Positions 36,944-46,079 of a stretch of 64,000 nt of DNA are shown here, one piece after another (the stretch's first letter is position 1; the number at the start of each line of letters is the position of its first letter). This DNA is from Microbacterium oxydans (GTDB taxonomy: Bacteria; Actinomycetota; Actinomycetes; Actinomycetales; Microbacteriaceae): positions 496,001 through 560,000 of the forward strand of contig NZ_FMIR01000019.1 in NCBI RefSeq assembly GCF_900095745.1. Reading direction: 5' to 3'. The notes beneath the pieces were generated by a model. It had not been told where the DNA came from. It did not search any database and worked only from the letters and a program-made list of their open reading frames with translations. The position numbers were made by a program, and so were the translations under genes.

Positions 36944-37563
36944 GATTCCTCCTCCATGTCGGCGGCGGGGGCGGATGTCGGTGCCGACGGCGTCGACAGG
37001 TCGAAGAGCTCGGTCCGCAGCGACACCCGCCGGACGTCCGGGCCCGTCTGACCCCGGTAGCGCTCGATCGCGCGCTCGACGATCACCTCGAGCTCATCGC
37101 GGAGCGACGTCGCCTGCTCCGGCGTCAGGTCCAGGTGCGTGGTCATGATGATGCCGGTGTCGCGCCACTCCTCCGGCACGTCCGCCTGAGGGCGATTGAC
37201 GTAGGCCATCAGGGTCTCGTGACGCAGCCGGAAGAACTCCGAGTTGACGATCTGGGCGGCGGCGCGGTTGGCCGGCGAGGTCATATCGTCGGGACCGGGA
37301 ACGTCGATGCGTCCCTTCGGCCGCTCCCACCACCGCTCGCGGGCGGTGCCGCGCCCCTCCACCTCGCGGATGAGGTCGTGGGCGGCGAGAGCTCGAAGGT
37401 GGTAACTGGTCGATCCGGAGGTCTCCCCCACGAGCGCCGCCAGCGAACTGGCGGTCTGCGGGCCACGAGCCGCGAGCAGGTCGAAGATCTTCACCCGAAG
37501 CGGGTGCGCCAGCGCCTTCAGCGCCCCGGCATCGAGCGTCCGTACCTGCGTCTCGTTCGTCAT
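36940..37563 (-). CDS. ArsR-family transcriptional regulator
   Basis: A 207-residue regulator. The winged helix-turn-helix spans residues about 10-90 (ALKALAHPLRVKIFDLL, SLAALVGETSGSTSYHLRAL, VEGRGTARERWW). A C-terminal domain of about 110 residues follows. No metal-binding cysteine cluster typical of metal-sensing ArsR proteins is visible, so the ligand is unknown. Its start lies beside a run of TTGCAAAG repeats that extends toward the divergent M3 peptidase gene, which suggests autoregulation and perhaps control of that peptidase. The proximal repeat contains the AAAGG Shine-Dalgarno. Confidence 0.85.
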   Translation of the reverse strand: MTNETQVRTLDAGALKALAHPLRVKIFDLLAARGPQTASSLAALVGETSGSTSYHLRALAAHDLIREVEGRGTARERWWERPKGRIDVPGPDDMTSPANRAAAQIVNSEFFRLRHETLMAYVNRPQADVPEEWRDTGIIMTTHLDLTPEQATSLRDELEVIVERAIERYRGQTGPDVRRVSLRTELFDLSTPSAPTSAPAADMEEES

Positions 37564-37576
37564 GATGCAAAGATAC

Positions 37577-37612
37577 CTTTGCAAAACTTTCTTTGCAAGT
37601 ATTTCTTTGCAA
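37577..37612. repeat. Three TTGCAAAG repeats with 14-nt period (operator-like)
   Basis: CTTTGCAA on the plus strand occurs at 37577, 37591 and 37605, exactly 14 nt apart, in an AT-rich patch. An inverted partial copy, TGCAAAG, is at 37566. All lie between the ArsR start and the M3 peptidase start. Confidence 0.6.
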
Positions 37613-37665
37613 CACTGTCTGCACGGTTCCCGACCTCTGCCCGCATCGGTGGTTAGGCTCGGAGG

Positions 37666-39717
37666 ATGACCGACGCCACGAATCCGCTGCTGCAGCCGTC
37701 GACGCTCCCGTTCGGGCTTCCCGATTACCCCGCGATCCGCCCCGAGCACTATCTCCCGGCGTTCCGAGCCGGGTTCGAGGAGCAGCTCCGCGAGGTCGCC
37801 CGCATCACGATGGTGCGATCGATGCCGACCTTCGAGAACACCCTCGAGGCGCTCGAACGCTCCGGCGAGTTGCTCGACCGGGTCGCCCACGCCTTCTACA
37901 CGGTCAGCTCCGCGGATGCGACGCCCGAGATCCAGGAGATCGACGAGCAGCTCGCACCCCTGATGGCCGCTCACCAGGACGCGATCACCCTCGACGCCCA
38001 GTTGTACTGGCGGGTGCAGCAGGTGTTCGAGCAGCGGGATGCTCTCGGTCTCGACGCCGAGCAGCGTTATCTGGTCGAGCGCCACCACCGTGAGATGACG
38101 CACGCCGGTGCCGCCCTCGACGATCAGGCCAAAGAACGACTGACGGCGCTGAACCAGAAGCTCTCGACGCTGACGAACACGTTCGAGCGCAACCTGCTGA
38201 ACGACACGAACGACCTCGCCGTGGTGTTCGACTCCCCCGCGGAACTCGATGGTCTGAGCACGGGAGAGCTGTCGGCCGCGGCGCGTGCCGCGACGGACCG
38301 CGGGCTCGACGGCAAGCTGCTCATCACTCTCCCGTTGTTCACCGGACACCCCGCCCTCGCCCAGCTGCGTGTGCGGGAGTCACGACGGCGCATCATGGCG
38401 GCGTCCCTCGCTCGCGGGTCACGTGACAACGCGAACGACAACCGCCCGGTCCTCCTCGAGATCGTACGGCTGCGTGCCGAGCGTGCGACGCTGCTCGGGT
38501 ACGAGTCGCATGCGGCGTATGTCACCGCCGACGAGACGGCCGGGACTCCGGATGCCGTCGAGCAGATGCTGCGTCGGCTCGCCACCCCCTCCGCGCGCAA
38601 CGCGAAGACCGAGCACGCCGCCCTGCAGACGATCGTCGACGAGACCGAATCCGCCCCGTTCGCCGTGGAGGCCCACGACTGGGCGTATTACACCGAACGG
38701 GTGCGCACGGCCCGGTACGACATCGACTCCAGCGCGCTGCGCCCCTGGTTCGAGGCGGAGCGCGTCCTGCAGGACGGCGTCTTCTTCGCCGCGACGCAGC
38801 TGTACGGTGTGACGTTCGCAGAACGCGACGACCTCGTCGCGTACCATGCCGGCGCTCGGGTGTTCGAGGTTCGCAACGAAGACGGCACGCCCGTCGGTCT
38901 GTTCATCCTCGACCTGTACACACGCGACTCGAAGCGCGGCGGCGCCTGGATGAACCCGATCGTGAGTCAGTCCCGCCTGCGCGGTACCGCAGCCGTCGTC
39001 GTCAACAACCTCAATGTGCCACTGCCCGGCGACGGCGAGCCCACGCTGCTGACGCTCGACGAGGTCACCACCCTGTTCCACGAGTTCGGTCATGCCCTCC
39101 ACGGACTCTTCGCGACGGTGACCTACCCGCACTTCGCCGGCACGAACGTGTTCCGCGACTTCGTCGAGTTCCCGAGTCAGGTGAACGAGATGTGGATCCT
39201 GTGGCCGGAGGTCCTCGACAACTACGCCCGCCACCACGAGACCGGCGAACCGCTCGACCCCGCCATCGTCGAGCGCCTGCGCGCGACCGAGACCTTCGAC
39301 CAGGGCCACGCGACGAGCGAGTACCTGGCCGCCGCATGGCTGGACCAGGCCTGGCACCGCGTGGGCGTCGACGCGGAGATCGGTGACGTCGCCGCGTTCG
39401 AGGCAGCCGCCCTCGCCGACATCGGGCTCGACGACCCTGCCGTCCCCACCCGCTACTCGTCCACGTACTTCGCACACATCTTCTCCGGTGGCTACAGCGC
39501 GGGCTACTACTCGTACATCTGGAGCGAGGTGCTCGACGCCGACACGGTCGACTGGTTCCGAGAGAACGGCGGACTCACCCGCGCCAACGGTGACCGGTTC
39601 CGGGGGCGCCTGCTCGGTGTCGGCGGCTCGAAGGACCCGCTGGAGGCCTACCGCGACTTCCGGGGTCGCGACGCCGAGATCGAGCCGCTGTTGAAGCGCC
39701 GTGGCCTCGGCGACTGA
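37666..39717 (+). CDS. dcp: M3-family metallopeptidase (peptidyl-dipeptidase Dcp / oligopeptidase A type)
   Basis: A 683-residue zinc oligopeptidase that cleaves short peptides in the cytoplasm. The zinc motif HEFGH is in TLFHEFGHALHGLF, and the third ligand glutamate lies downstream in the FRDFVEFPSQVNEMW helix. The N-terminal helical region starting at NPLLQPSTLPFGLPDY is typical of Dcp-like enzymes. There is no signal peptide. It is transcribed away from the ArsR regulator and lies about 110 nt from it. Confidence 0.9.
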   Translation: MTDATNPLLQPSTLPFGLPDYPAIRPEHYLPAFRAGFEEQLREVARITMVRSMPTFENTLEALERSGELLDRVAHAFYTVSSADATPEIQEIDEQLAPLMAAHQDAITLDAQLYWRVQQVFEQRDALGLDAEQRYLVERHHREMTHAGAALDDQAKERLTALNQKLSTLTNTFERNLLNDTNDLAVVFDSPAELDGLSTGELSAAARAATDRGLDGKLLITLPLFTGHPALAQLRVRESRRRIMAASLARGSRDNANDNRPVLLEIVRLRAERATLLGYESHAAYVTADETAGTPDAVEQMLRRLATPSARNAKTEHAALQTIVDETESAPFAVEAHDWAYYTERVRTARYDIDSSALRPWFEAERVLQDGVFFAATQLYGVTFAERDDLVAYHAGARVFEVRNEDGTPVGLFILDLYTRDSKRGGAWMNPIVSQSRLRGTAAVVVNNLNVPLPGDGEPTLLTLDEVTTLFHEFGHALHGLFATVTYPHFAGTNVFRDFVEFPSQVNEMWILWPEVLDNYARHHETGEPLDPAIVERLRATETFDQGHATSEYLAAAWLDQAWHRVGVDAEIGDVAAFEAAALADIGLDDPAVPTRYSSTYFAHIFSGGYSAGYYSYIWSEVLDADTVDWFRENGGLTRANGDRFRGRLLGVGGSKDPLEAYRDFRGRDAEIEPLLKRRGLGD

Positions 39718-39736
39718 GTCGTGAGAACCTGGGCGG

Positions 39737-40234
39737 ATGAACGCATTCCCCGACGCACCGTTCGGCCCCGCTGACCGCCTCGACCTCGACGCCACTCCGC
39801 TCGCCGTCATCCGCCACAACGGCATCCGCATCGCCGATCTTCAAGACGCGTTCGACGCGGGCTACTCGGCGATCGCCCTCACGTTCGCCGGCGACGTGCT
39901 GACCCCGACCGGACCCGCGCTCGCGATCTACCACGGCGACCCGATGGGTGTCTTCGACCTCGAGCTCGGCTTCCCCGTGGACTCCCCGCCGCAGAATCCG
40001 ATCCCGACGGCGAGCGGGAGTGTCATCGTCGGCTCGACCCTGCCGTCGGGGGCGGCGGTCGCGACCACCGTGCTCGGTTCCTACGACGAACTGGGTGCCG
40101 GGTGGGCAGGGCTCGTCGAACGGGCCGGAGCGCAGGGGCTCCGCCCCGGAGGTGTCTGGATCGAGGTGTACGTCTCCGATCCGAGCACCACGCCGGCAGA
40201 CCTGCGCACCGACCTCATCATGCCGCTGACCTGA
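39737..40234 (+). CDS. GyrI-like / effector-binding domain protein
   Basis: A 165-residue protein whose sequence (VIRHNGIRIADLQDAFDAGY, GVFDLELGFPVD, GSYDELGAGWAGLVE, WIEVYVSDP) fits the GyrI-like small-molecule-binding fold, also called the AraC effector-binding or SOUL-like domain. It has no DNA-binding domain. Standalone members bind hydrophobic ligands, and some hydrolyse them. It starts 19 nt after the M3 peptidase gene, so the two are probably co-transcribed, and it converges on clpX. Confidence 0.72.
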   Translation: MNAFPDAPFGPADRLDLDATPLAVIRHNGIRIADLQDAFDAGYSAIALTFAGDVLTPTGPALAIYHGDPMGVFDLELGFPVDSPPQNPIPTASGSVIVGSTLPSGAAVATTVLGSYDELGAGWAGLVERAGAQGLRPGGVWIEVYVSDPSTTPADLRTDLIMPLT

Positions 40235-40240
40235 TCGAGG

Positions 40241-41509
40241 TCACGCGCTCTTGCGCTTGCGCTCCATCACGATGGTGGGCGGGGCGCCTTCGTCGACGGC
40301 CGCGCGGGTCACGATGACCTTGGCGACGTCTTCTGCCGACGGGATCTCGAACATGATCGGCCCGAGGACGTCTTCGAGGATGGCACGGAGTCCGCGCGCA
40401 CCGGTCTTGCGACCGACGGCGAGGTCGGCGATCGAACGCAGCGCGTCTTCTTCGAACTCGAGCTGCACGCCGTCGATCTCGAACATGCGCTGGTACTGCT
40501 TCACCAGCGCGTTGCGCGGGCCGGTGAGGATGTCGATGAGCGCAGCCTGGTCGAGCGGCGAGACCGAGGTGACGACCGGAAGACGGCCGATGAACTCGGG
40601 GATCAGGCCGAACTTGTGCAGGTCTTCGGGAAGCACCTCGCTGAACAGGTCGAGGTCCTTGCCCTTGTCGTGCAGCGGCGCGCCAAAGCCGATGCCGTGC
40701 TTGCCGACGCGCGCGGACACGATGTCTTCGAGGCCGGCGAAAGCGCCCGCGACGATGAACAGCACGTTCGAGGTATCGATCTGCAGGAATTCCTGGTGCG
40801 GGTGCTTGCGTCCGCCCTGCGGCGGAACCGACGCGACCGTGCCCTCGATGATCTTCAGGAGCGCCTGCTGCACGCCCTCGCCCGAGACGTCACGGGTGAT
40901 CGACGGATTCTCGGCCTTGCGGGCGATCTTGTCGACCTCGTCGATGTAGATGATGCCCTGCTCGGCGCGCTTGACGTCGTAGTCGGCGGCCTGGATGAGC
41001 TTGAGCAGGATGTTCTCGACGTCCTCGCCGACATACCCGGCCTCGGTGAGGGCGGTGGCGTCGGCCACGGCAAAGGGCACGTTGAGGCGCTTGGCGAGAG
41101 TCTGCGCGAGGTAGGTCTTGCCGCAGCCGGTCGGACCGATGAGCAGGATGTTGCTCTTCGCGATCTCGACCTCTTCGGCCCGCTGCTCGGCGGACTGCAG
41201 AGTGCCGAGTGCACGAACGCGCTTGTAGTGGTTGTAGACGGCGACGGAGAGAGCGCGCTTGGCGGGCTCCTGACCGACGACGTACTCCTCGAGGAACGAG
41301 AAGATCTCACGCGGCTTGGGCAGCTCGAACTCGGCGACACCGTCGCCGGAGGACTCGGCCATGCGCTCTTCGATGATCTCGTTGCAGAGCTCGACGCACT
41401 CGTCGCAGATGTACACGCCGGGTCCGGCGATCAGCTGCTGGACCTGCTTCTGGCTCTTTCCGCAGAAAGAGCATTTGAACAGGTCAGCGCTTTCACCGAT
41501 GCGGGCCAT
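40241..41509 (-). CDS. clpX: ATP-dependent Clp protease ATP-binding subunit ClpX
   Basis: AAA+ unfoldase of 422 residues that feeds substrates to ClpP. The N-terminal zinc-binding domain has CSFCGKS and CDECVELC. Walker A is GPTGCGKTYLAQ and Walker B is IIYIDEVDKIAR. The ClpP-docking IGF-type loop is seen in KHGIGFGAPL, and the sensor/C-terminal region includes GARGLRAILEDV. AGGAGG lies just before the ATG. It is separated from clpP1/clpP2 by a deoC/aldehyde dehydrogenase cluster, all on the same strand. Confidence 0.97.
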   Translation of the reverse strand: MARIGESADLFKCSFCGKSQKQVQQLIAGPGVYICDECVELCNEIIEERMAESSGDGVAEFELPKPREIFSFLEEYVVGQEPAKRALSVAVYNHYKRVRALGTLQSAEQRAEEVEIAKSNILLIGPTGCGKTYLAQTLAKRLNVPFAVADATALTEAGYVGEDVENILLKLIQAADYDVKRAEQGIIYIDEVDKIARKAENPSITRDVSGEGVQQALLKIIEGTVASVPPQGGRKHPHQEFLQIDTSNVLFIVAGAFAGLEDIVSARVGKHGIGFGAPLHDKGKDLDLFSEVLPEDLHKFGLIPEFIGRLPVVTSVSPLDQAALIDILTGPRNALVKQYQRMFEIDGVQLEFEEDALRSIADLAVGRKTGARGLRAILEDVLGPIMFEIPSAEDVAKVIVTRAAVDEGAPPTIVMERKRKSA

Positions 41510-41621
41510 GCGCGTCCTCCTATGGGGGGATCAGAGATCGTTCTTCGAGCCTAACCGCTGCATACGACACTGGGCCGCATTGGACCGCACTCGGCATCGG
41601 GTCGCGACACATGAGGAGTCA

Positions 41622-41659
41622 GGAACCGCCGCTACCCCCGGTTCCGGGGCGGCGATTCC
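41622..41659 (-). terminator. Likely terminator of deoC/ALDH cluster
   Basis: Stem GGAA-C-CGCCGC paired with GCGGCG-A-TTCC (one mismatch) enclosing a C/G-rich inner stem. It lies 28 nt past the stop of the short aldehyde dehydrogenase gene. There is no U tract. Confidence 0.5.
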
Positions 41660-41687
41660 CGACCCCTCACGAGATCGACAGAGGGCG

Positions 41688-42539
41688 TCAGACCATGCTC
41701 TTCGTGTGCCAGACCGTCTTCACCTCGGTGAAGGCGCCGATCCGCTCGGGCGAGGCGACGACCTCACCGGGCGTGAGAACGCGCTTCAGGGTGTCGGCGG
41801 CCGCGATCTGCATGTCGACCCAGTCGAGGTCGCCGGCACCGGCGAGGTCGAGGGCGTTCACATCCTGGTGCGAGGCGAGCCACGGAGCGATCTCCGCGGG
41901 CGAACCGGTGAGCACGTTGACGACGCCACCGGGGACGTCGCTCGTGGCCAGGACCTCGGCGAGGCTGATGGCCGAGAGCGGATGCCGTTCGCTGGCCACC
42001 ACCACGACCGTGTTGCCCGCGACGAGAGCCGGAGCGACGACCGAGACCAGGCCCAGCAGCGCGGAGTCCTGGGGCGCGACGATCGCCACGACGCCCGTCG
42101 GCTCCGGAACGGAGATGTTGAAGTACGGCCCCGAGACCGGGTTCGCGTTACCCGCGACCTGCGCGTACTTGTCGCACCACCCGGCGTACCAGACCCAGAG
42201 ATCGATGGCCTCCTCCACCTGCGTGGCCGCAGCGGAGGACGAGATCCCCTGCTGGGCGACGATCTCATCGATGAACTGCGCGCGCCGCCCCTCGAGCACC
42301 TCGGCCACGCGGTAGAGCACCTGGCCGCGGTTGTAGGCGGTCGCGCCGGACCAGCCCTTGACCGCCGCGCGCGCGGCCACGACCGCGTCACGGGCGTCCT
42401 TGCGGGAACCCTTCGCCGCGTTGGCGAGGAACGCGCCCTTGGGCGAGAGCACCTCGTACGTGCGGCCCGACTCGCTGCGCGGGAAAGCGCCGCCGATCGC
42501 CAGCTTGTATGTCTTCGGAACGGTCAGACGCTTGCTCAT
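41688..42539 (-). CDS. Truncated aldehyde dehydrogenase-like protein without catalytic cysteine
   Basis: A 283-residue protein matching only the N-terminal NAD-binding part of aldehyde dehydrogenases (YNRGQVLYRVAEVLEGRR, VVAIVAPQDSALLGLVSV, GNTVVVVASERHPLSA). It stops before the catalytic Cys region and ends in a short unique tail. The codon pattern and reading frame are intact, so this looks like a maintained short form and not a decaying pseudogene. It overlaps the full-length ALDH gene by 4 nt. A structural or regulatory partnership with that enzyme is an inference. Confidence 0.8.
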   Translation of the reverse strand: MSKRLTVPKTYKLAIGGAFPRSESGRTYEVLSPKGAFLANAAKGSRKDARDAVVAARAAVKGWSGATAYNRGQVLYRVAEVLEGRRAQFIDEIVAQQGISSSAAATQVEEAIDLWVWYAGWCDKYAQVAGNANPVSGPYFNISVPEPTGVVAIVAPQDSALLGLVSVVAPALVAGNTVVVVASERHPLSAISLAEVLATSDVPGGVVNVLTGSPAEIAPWLASHQDVNALDLAGAGDLDWVDMQIAAADTLKRVLTPGEVVASPERIGAFTEVKTVWHTKSMV

Positions 42540-43978
42540 GCTGCGGCTCCCTTGAGGTAGGCGGTGAGGCCCTGACGTCCGCCCTCGCGGCCGTATCCGG
42601 ACTCCTTGTAACCGCCGAACGGGCTCGACGGATCGAAGCGGTTGAAGGTGTTGGCCCAGATCACCCCGGCGCGCAGCCGGTCGGCCACCGCGAGGATGCG
42701 GGATCCCTTGTCGGACCAGATGCCCGCCGAGAGCCCGTAGGGCGTGTTGTTCGCCTTCGCCACGGCCTCGGCCGGTGTGCGGAAGGTGAGCACCGAGAGC
42801 ACGGGACCGAAGACCTCGTCACGGGCGATGCGGTGCGACGCCTCGACCCCGGTGAAGATGGTCGGAGCGAACCAGAACCCCTGCTCGGGGATCGCGCAGT
42901 CGGCCGTCCAGCGCTCCGCACCCTCGGCCTCGCCGATGTCACTCAGCTCACGGATGCGGGCGAGCTGGGCGGCGGAGTTGATCGCACCGATGTCGGTGTT
43001 CTTGTCGAGCGGGTCGCCGAGGCGCAGCGTCGACAGGCGCGCCTTGAGCCGGTCGACGACCTCGTCATGGATCGACTCCTGCACCAGGAGGCGGCTCCCT
43101 GCGCAGCAGACGTGGCCCTGGTTGAAGAAGATGCCGTTGACGATGCCCTCGACGGCCTGGTCGATCGGAGCGTCGTCGAACACGATGTTCGCAGCCTTAC
43201 CGCCGAGCTCGAGGGTCACCTTCTTGTTCGTCCCGGCCACGGCGCGCGCGATGTCGCGACCGACACCGGTCGAACCCGTGAAGGCGACCTTGTCCACATC
43301 GGGGTGACGCACGAGCGTCGAACCCGTGGCTCCCGCTCCGGTGACGATGTTCACGACACCGGCCGGAAGGTCGGCCTGCTGCAGGATCTCGGCGAAGATC
43401 AGCGCCGTCAGCGGCGTGGTCTCGGCGGGCTTGAGCACGACGGTGTTGCCCGCGGCGAGAGCGGGCGCGATCTTCCACGCGAGCATGAGCAGCGGGAAGT
43501 TCCACGGGATGATCTGTCCGGCGACGCCGAGAGCGCGGGGGTTCGCACCGAGCCCGGCGTGATCGAGCTTGTCCGCCCAGCCCGCGTAGTAGAAGAACCA
43601 GGAGGCGACGAGCGGCACGTCGACGTCGCGGCTCTCCTTGATCGGCTTGCCGTTGTCGAGGCTCTCGGCGACGGCGAGCTCACGGGCACGCTCCTGCACG
43701 AGGCGGGCGATGCGGAAGAGGTACTTGCCGCGGTCGCGACCGCTCATCCGCGACCAGGTCTTCTCGTAGGCGCGACGCGCCGCCTTGACCGCACGGTCCA
43801 CGTCGTCGTCACTCGCGGAGGCGATCTCCGCGATGTGCTTCTCGGTCGCCGGCGAGATGGTGGTGAAGGGCGTGCCGGACCCGTCGACGAACTCGCCGTC
43901 GATGAACAGCCCGTAGCTGCTCTTCAGGTTCAGGACCGCAGTGGACTCCGGTGCCGGAGCGTATTCCAGAAATGACAT
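42536..43978 (-). CDS. Aldehyde dehydrogenase (NAD+)
   Basis: A 480-residue ALDH. The NAD-binding and substrate regions are GQIIPWNFPLLMLAWKIAP and FTGSTGVGRDIA. The catalytic glutamate is in VTLELGGKAA, and the catalytic cysteine is in FNQGHVCCAGSRL. The C-terminal NTFNRFDPSSPFGGYKESGYGRE is typical. Next to deoC it could oxidise acetaldehyde from deoxyribose-5-phosphate cleavage to acetate, which is an inference from context. The ATG at 43978 lies 13 nt after the deoC stop. Confidence 0.9.
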   Translation of the reverse strand: MSFLEYAPAPESTAVLNLKSSYGLFIDGEFVDGSGTPFTTISPATEKHIAEIASASDDDVDRAVKAARRAYEKTWSRMSGRDRGKYLFRIARLVQERARELAVAESLDNGKPIKESRDVDVPLVASWFFYYAGWADKLDHAGLGANPRALGVAGQIIPWNFPLLMLAWKIAPALAAGNTVVLKPAETTPLTALIFAEILQQADLPAGVVNIVTGAGATGSTLVRHPDVDKVAFTGSTGVGRDIARAVAGTNKKVTLELGGKAANIVFDDAPIDQAVEGIVNGIFFNQGHVCCAGSRLLVQESIHDEVVDRLKARLSTLRLGDPLDKNTDIGAINSAAQLARIRELSDIGEAEGAERWTADCAIPEQGFWFAPTIFTGVEASHRIARDEVFGPVLSVLTFRTPAEAVAKANNTPYGLSAGIWSDKGSRILAVADRLRAGVIWANTFNRFDPSSPFGGYKESGYGREGGRQGLTAYLKGAAA

Positions 43979-43991
43979 GTTCGTCTTCCCG

Positions 43992-44993
43992 TCAGTCGAT
44001 CGTGACGTAGTCGGGGCCCGAGTAGTGGCCGGAGCTGAGCTTCTGACGCTGCAGGAGCACATCGTTGAGAAGGCTGGACGCACCGAAGCGGAACAGGTGC
44101 GGCTGCAGCCACTCCTCCCCCACGGTCTCTGCGACGGTGACGAGGTACTTGACCGCGTCCTTGGACGAGCGGATGCCGCCGGCAGGCTTCACACCGATCT
44201 TCTCGCCCGTGCCGCGGTACCAGTCGCGCACCGTCTCGAGCATCAGGAGCGTCGTCGGCAGAGTCGCCGCCGGCTGCACCTTGCCGGTCGACGTCTTGAT
44301 GAAGTCGCCTCCGGCCAGGATGCCGAGCCAGGACGCCCGCTTGATGTTGTCGTAGGTGTTCAGCTCGCCGGTCTCGAGGATCACCTTGAGCGAGGCGTAC
44401 GAGCCGTCTTCGCGGCGGCACGCCTCCTTCACCTGCGCGATCTGGTCGAACACGAGGCCGTAGCGGCCGGAGAGGAACGCTCCGCGATCGATCACCATGT
44501 CGATCTCGTCGGCGCCCGCAGCGACTGCCTCGGCGGTGTCGGCGAGCTTGATCGCGAGTGATGCGCGGCCGCTCGGGAACGCCGTCGCCACGGCGGCGAC
44601 CGAGATCAGGCCGTCGTCGGGGTCGCCGTGCATGCCGCCGAGTGCCGTGACCGCGTCCCCCACCATGTCGCCATACACGCACACGGCCGCGACCCGAGGG
44701 GTCGACGGATCGGCGGCGTCCGGGGTCTTCGCCTTCGCGACGAGCGAGCGCACTTTGCCGGGGGTGTCCGCACCCTCGAGCGTGGTGAGGTCGATCAGCT
44801 TGATGATCGTGTCGAGGGCCCACGCCTTCGACGTGGTCTTGATCGAGCGCGTGCCGAGCCCGGCAGCGCGCTGCTCCAGGCCGACCGCGTCGACGCCCGG
44901 AAGCCCGTGCAGGAAGCGACGGAGGGTGGCGTCGTCCGGCTCTCCGCCGAGGACATCCACCGCCGCTCTGCGGCTGATTTCTGTGGTGGTCAC
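43992..44993 (-). CDS. deoC: Deoxyribose-phosphate aldolase
   Basis: Cleaves 2-deoxyribose-5-phosphate to glyceraldehyde-3-phosphate and acetaldehyde in deoxynucleoside catabolism. The 333-residue protein is longer than the E. coli enzyme and matches the longer actinobacterial form. Conserved segments include VCVYGDMV, LKVILETGEL with the proton-relay lysine, and the Schiff-base lysine in KIGVKPAGGIRSS. The ATG overlaps the regulator stop by 4 nt. The products feed glycolysis and, probably, the aldehyde dehydrogenase encoded downstream. Confidence 0.93.
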   Translation of the reverse strand: MTTTEISRRAAVDVLGGEPDDATLRRFLHGLPGVDAVGLEQRAAGLGTRSIKTTSKAWALDTIIKLIDLTTLEGADTPGKVRSLVAKAKTPDAADPSTPRVAAVCVYGDMVGDAVTALGGMHGDPDDGLISVAAVATAFPSGRASLAIKLADTAEAVAAGADEIDMVIDRGAFLSGRYGLVFDQIAQVKEACRREDGSYASLKVILETGELNTYDNIKRASWLGILAGGDFIKTSTGKVQPAATLPTTLLMLETVRDWYRGTGEKIGVKPAGGIRSSKDAVKYLVTVAETVGEEWLQPHLFRFGASSLLNDVLLQRQKLSSGHYSGPDYVTID

Positions 44994-45925
44994 TGTTCCT
45001 CCAACAATGCTCGTGCTGTGGTCTCATCGGTCACCAGTACGCCGCACAGGCCGCTGGTCACGACCGTGCGTGCGATGTCGTGCTTGGCAGGTCCCGCCGT
45101 GACGAAGATCGCGTGGTCGGCTCCGCGCAGCCGGTCGAGCGAGACGCCCACCGTTCGCGCATCGAGTTGCGAGTCGACGATGTTGCCCTCGGCGTCGACG
45201 TATCGGCCCAGAACGTCGCCGACGGCTCCCCTGCGCGCGAGCTCCTCGACCTCCTCGCCCGTGAGGTAGCCGTTCTCGACATGGGCGGACGAAGCATCGC
45301 AGGGTCCAGCGGTGAACAGGAACGCCTGCGCCTCGGCGGCTTCTTCGAGAACCGCCGCCACCGTGCGGTCGGACTCGATGGCCTGTTTGGTCTCCACGCG
45401 CTCGAGGATCGCCGGGCTCGGCAGCAGCGACACCTGGCCGGAGGCGCGCTGGGCGATCGTGACGGCGAGGCCGGCCGCACCGCCGGATCGGCGGTTCAGG
45501 CTGACGCCGCCGTTGAGCTGCACGACGGTGACGCCGTTGGCCCATCCGTCGGGAAGCGCCTCGGCGACGGCACGGAGCGTGCGTCCCCAGCTCACCCCGA
45601 GCGTGCGCGGAACAGGTCGCAGCGCGGTCAGGAAGTCGGCGGCAGCCTGGGCTACGCGTTCGAGCGTCCCGTCATCGCCCTCGGGCGCGGGAACGACGAC
45701 GGCATCGGTGAGGCCGAACCGCTCCACCAGGAGCCGCTCCAGACCGAGTCGGCGAGCACGCGGGTGCACGATCTCGATGCGCACGATGCCGCGTTCCTTG
45801 GCCTGCACCAGAAGCCGGCCGACCTTCCAGCGGGAGATCTTGAGGAGTCCGCCGATCTCGTCCTGAGTCTTGTCCTCGTCGTAGTAGAGCTCGGCGACGC
45901 GAACCATGAGCAGATCTTCTTCCAC
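44990..45925 (-). CDS. SorC/DeoR-type sugar-binding transcriptional regulator
   Basis: A 311-residue regulator. Residues 1-60 form a helix-turn-helix (VRVAELYYDEDKTQDEIGGL, ISRWKVGRLLVQAKERGIV), and the rest is the SorC effector domain that binds phosphosugars (VSWGRTLRAVAEALPDGW, FLFTAGPCDASSAHVENGYL). It probably represses the deoC operon until deoxyribose-5-phosphate or a similar sugar phosphate accumulates. The start is the GTG at 45925, supported by AAGGAGG six to seven nt upstream; an ATG six codons inside is the alternative. A GCGCATA direct repeat at about 45984-46002 could be part of its operator. Confidence 0.87.
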   Translation of the reverse strand: MEEDLLMVRVAELYYDEDKTQDEIGGLLKISRWKVGRLLVQAKERGIVRIEIVHPRARRLGLERLLVERFGLTDAVVVPAPEGDDGTLERVAQAAADFLTALRPVPRTLGVSWGRTLRAVAEALPDGWANGVTVVQLNGGVSLNRRSGGAAGLAVTIAQRASGQVSLLPSPAILERVETKQAIESDRTVAAVLEEAAEAQAFLFTAGPCDASSAHVENGYLTGEEVEELARRGAVGDVLGRYVDAEGNIVDSQLDARTVGVSLDRLRGADHAIFVTAGPAKHDIARTVVTSGLCGVLVTDETTARALLEEQ

Positions 45926-46030
45926 GGCTTCCTCCTTCCTTACCCAGAGTATGCCGGAATCCGCGTTCGCGCATCCACATGCTCATATGCGCACTATGCG
46001 CCGAGCGCGTGCACATTCGCCGGAGACGAC

Positions 46031-46065
46031 GAAGGGGCGCCCGTCATGATGACGGACGCCCCTTC
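46031..46065. terminator. Terminator after clpP1-clpP2
   Basis: Perfect outer arms GAAGGGGCG and CGCCCCTTC (46031-46039, 46057-46065), with a further CCGTCAT/ATGACGG inner stem. It lies 15 nt past the clpP2 stop. Confidence 0.8.
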
Positions 46066-46079
46066 AGGATCGGAAGGCC

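Noticed and set aside
45978..46002. Operator for the SorC-type regulator
   Set aside because: GCGCATA repeats and a CATATGAGCATG-like stretch occur about 60 nt upstream of the gene, but the symmetry is too weak to list as a feature.
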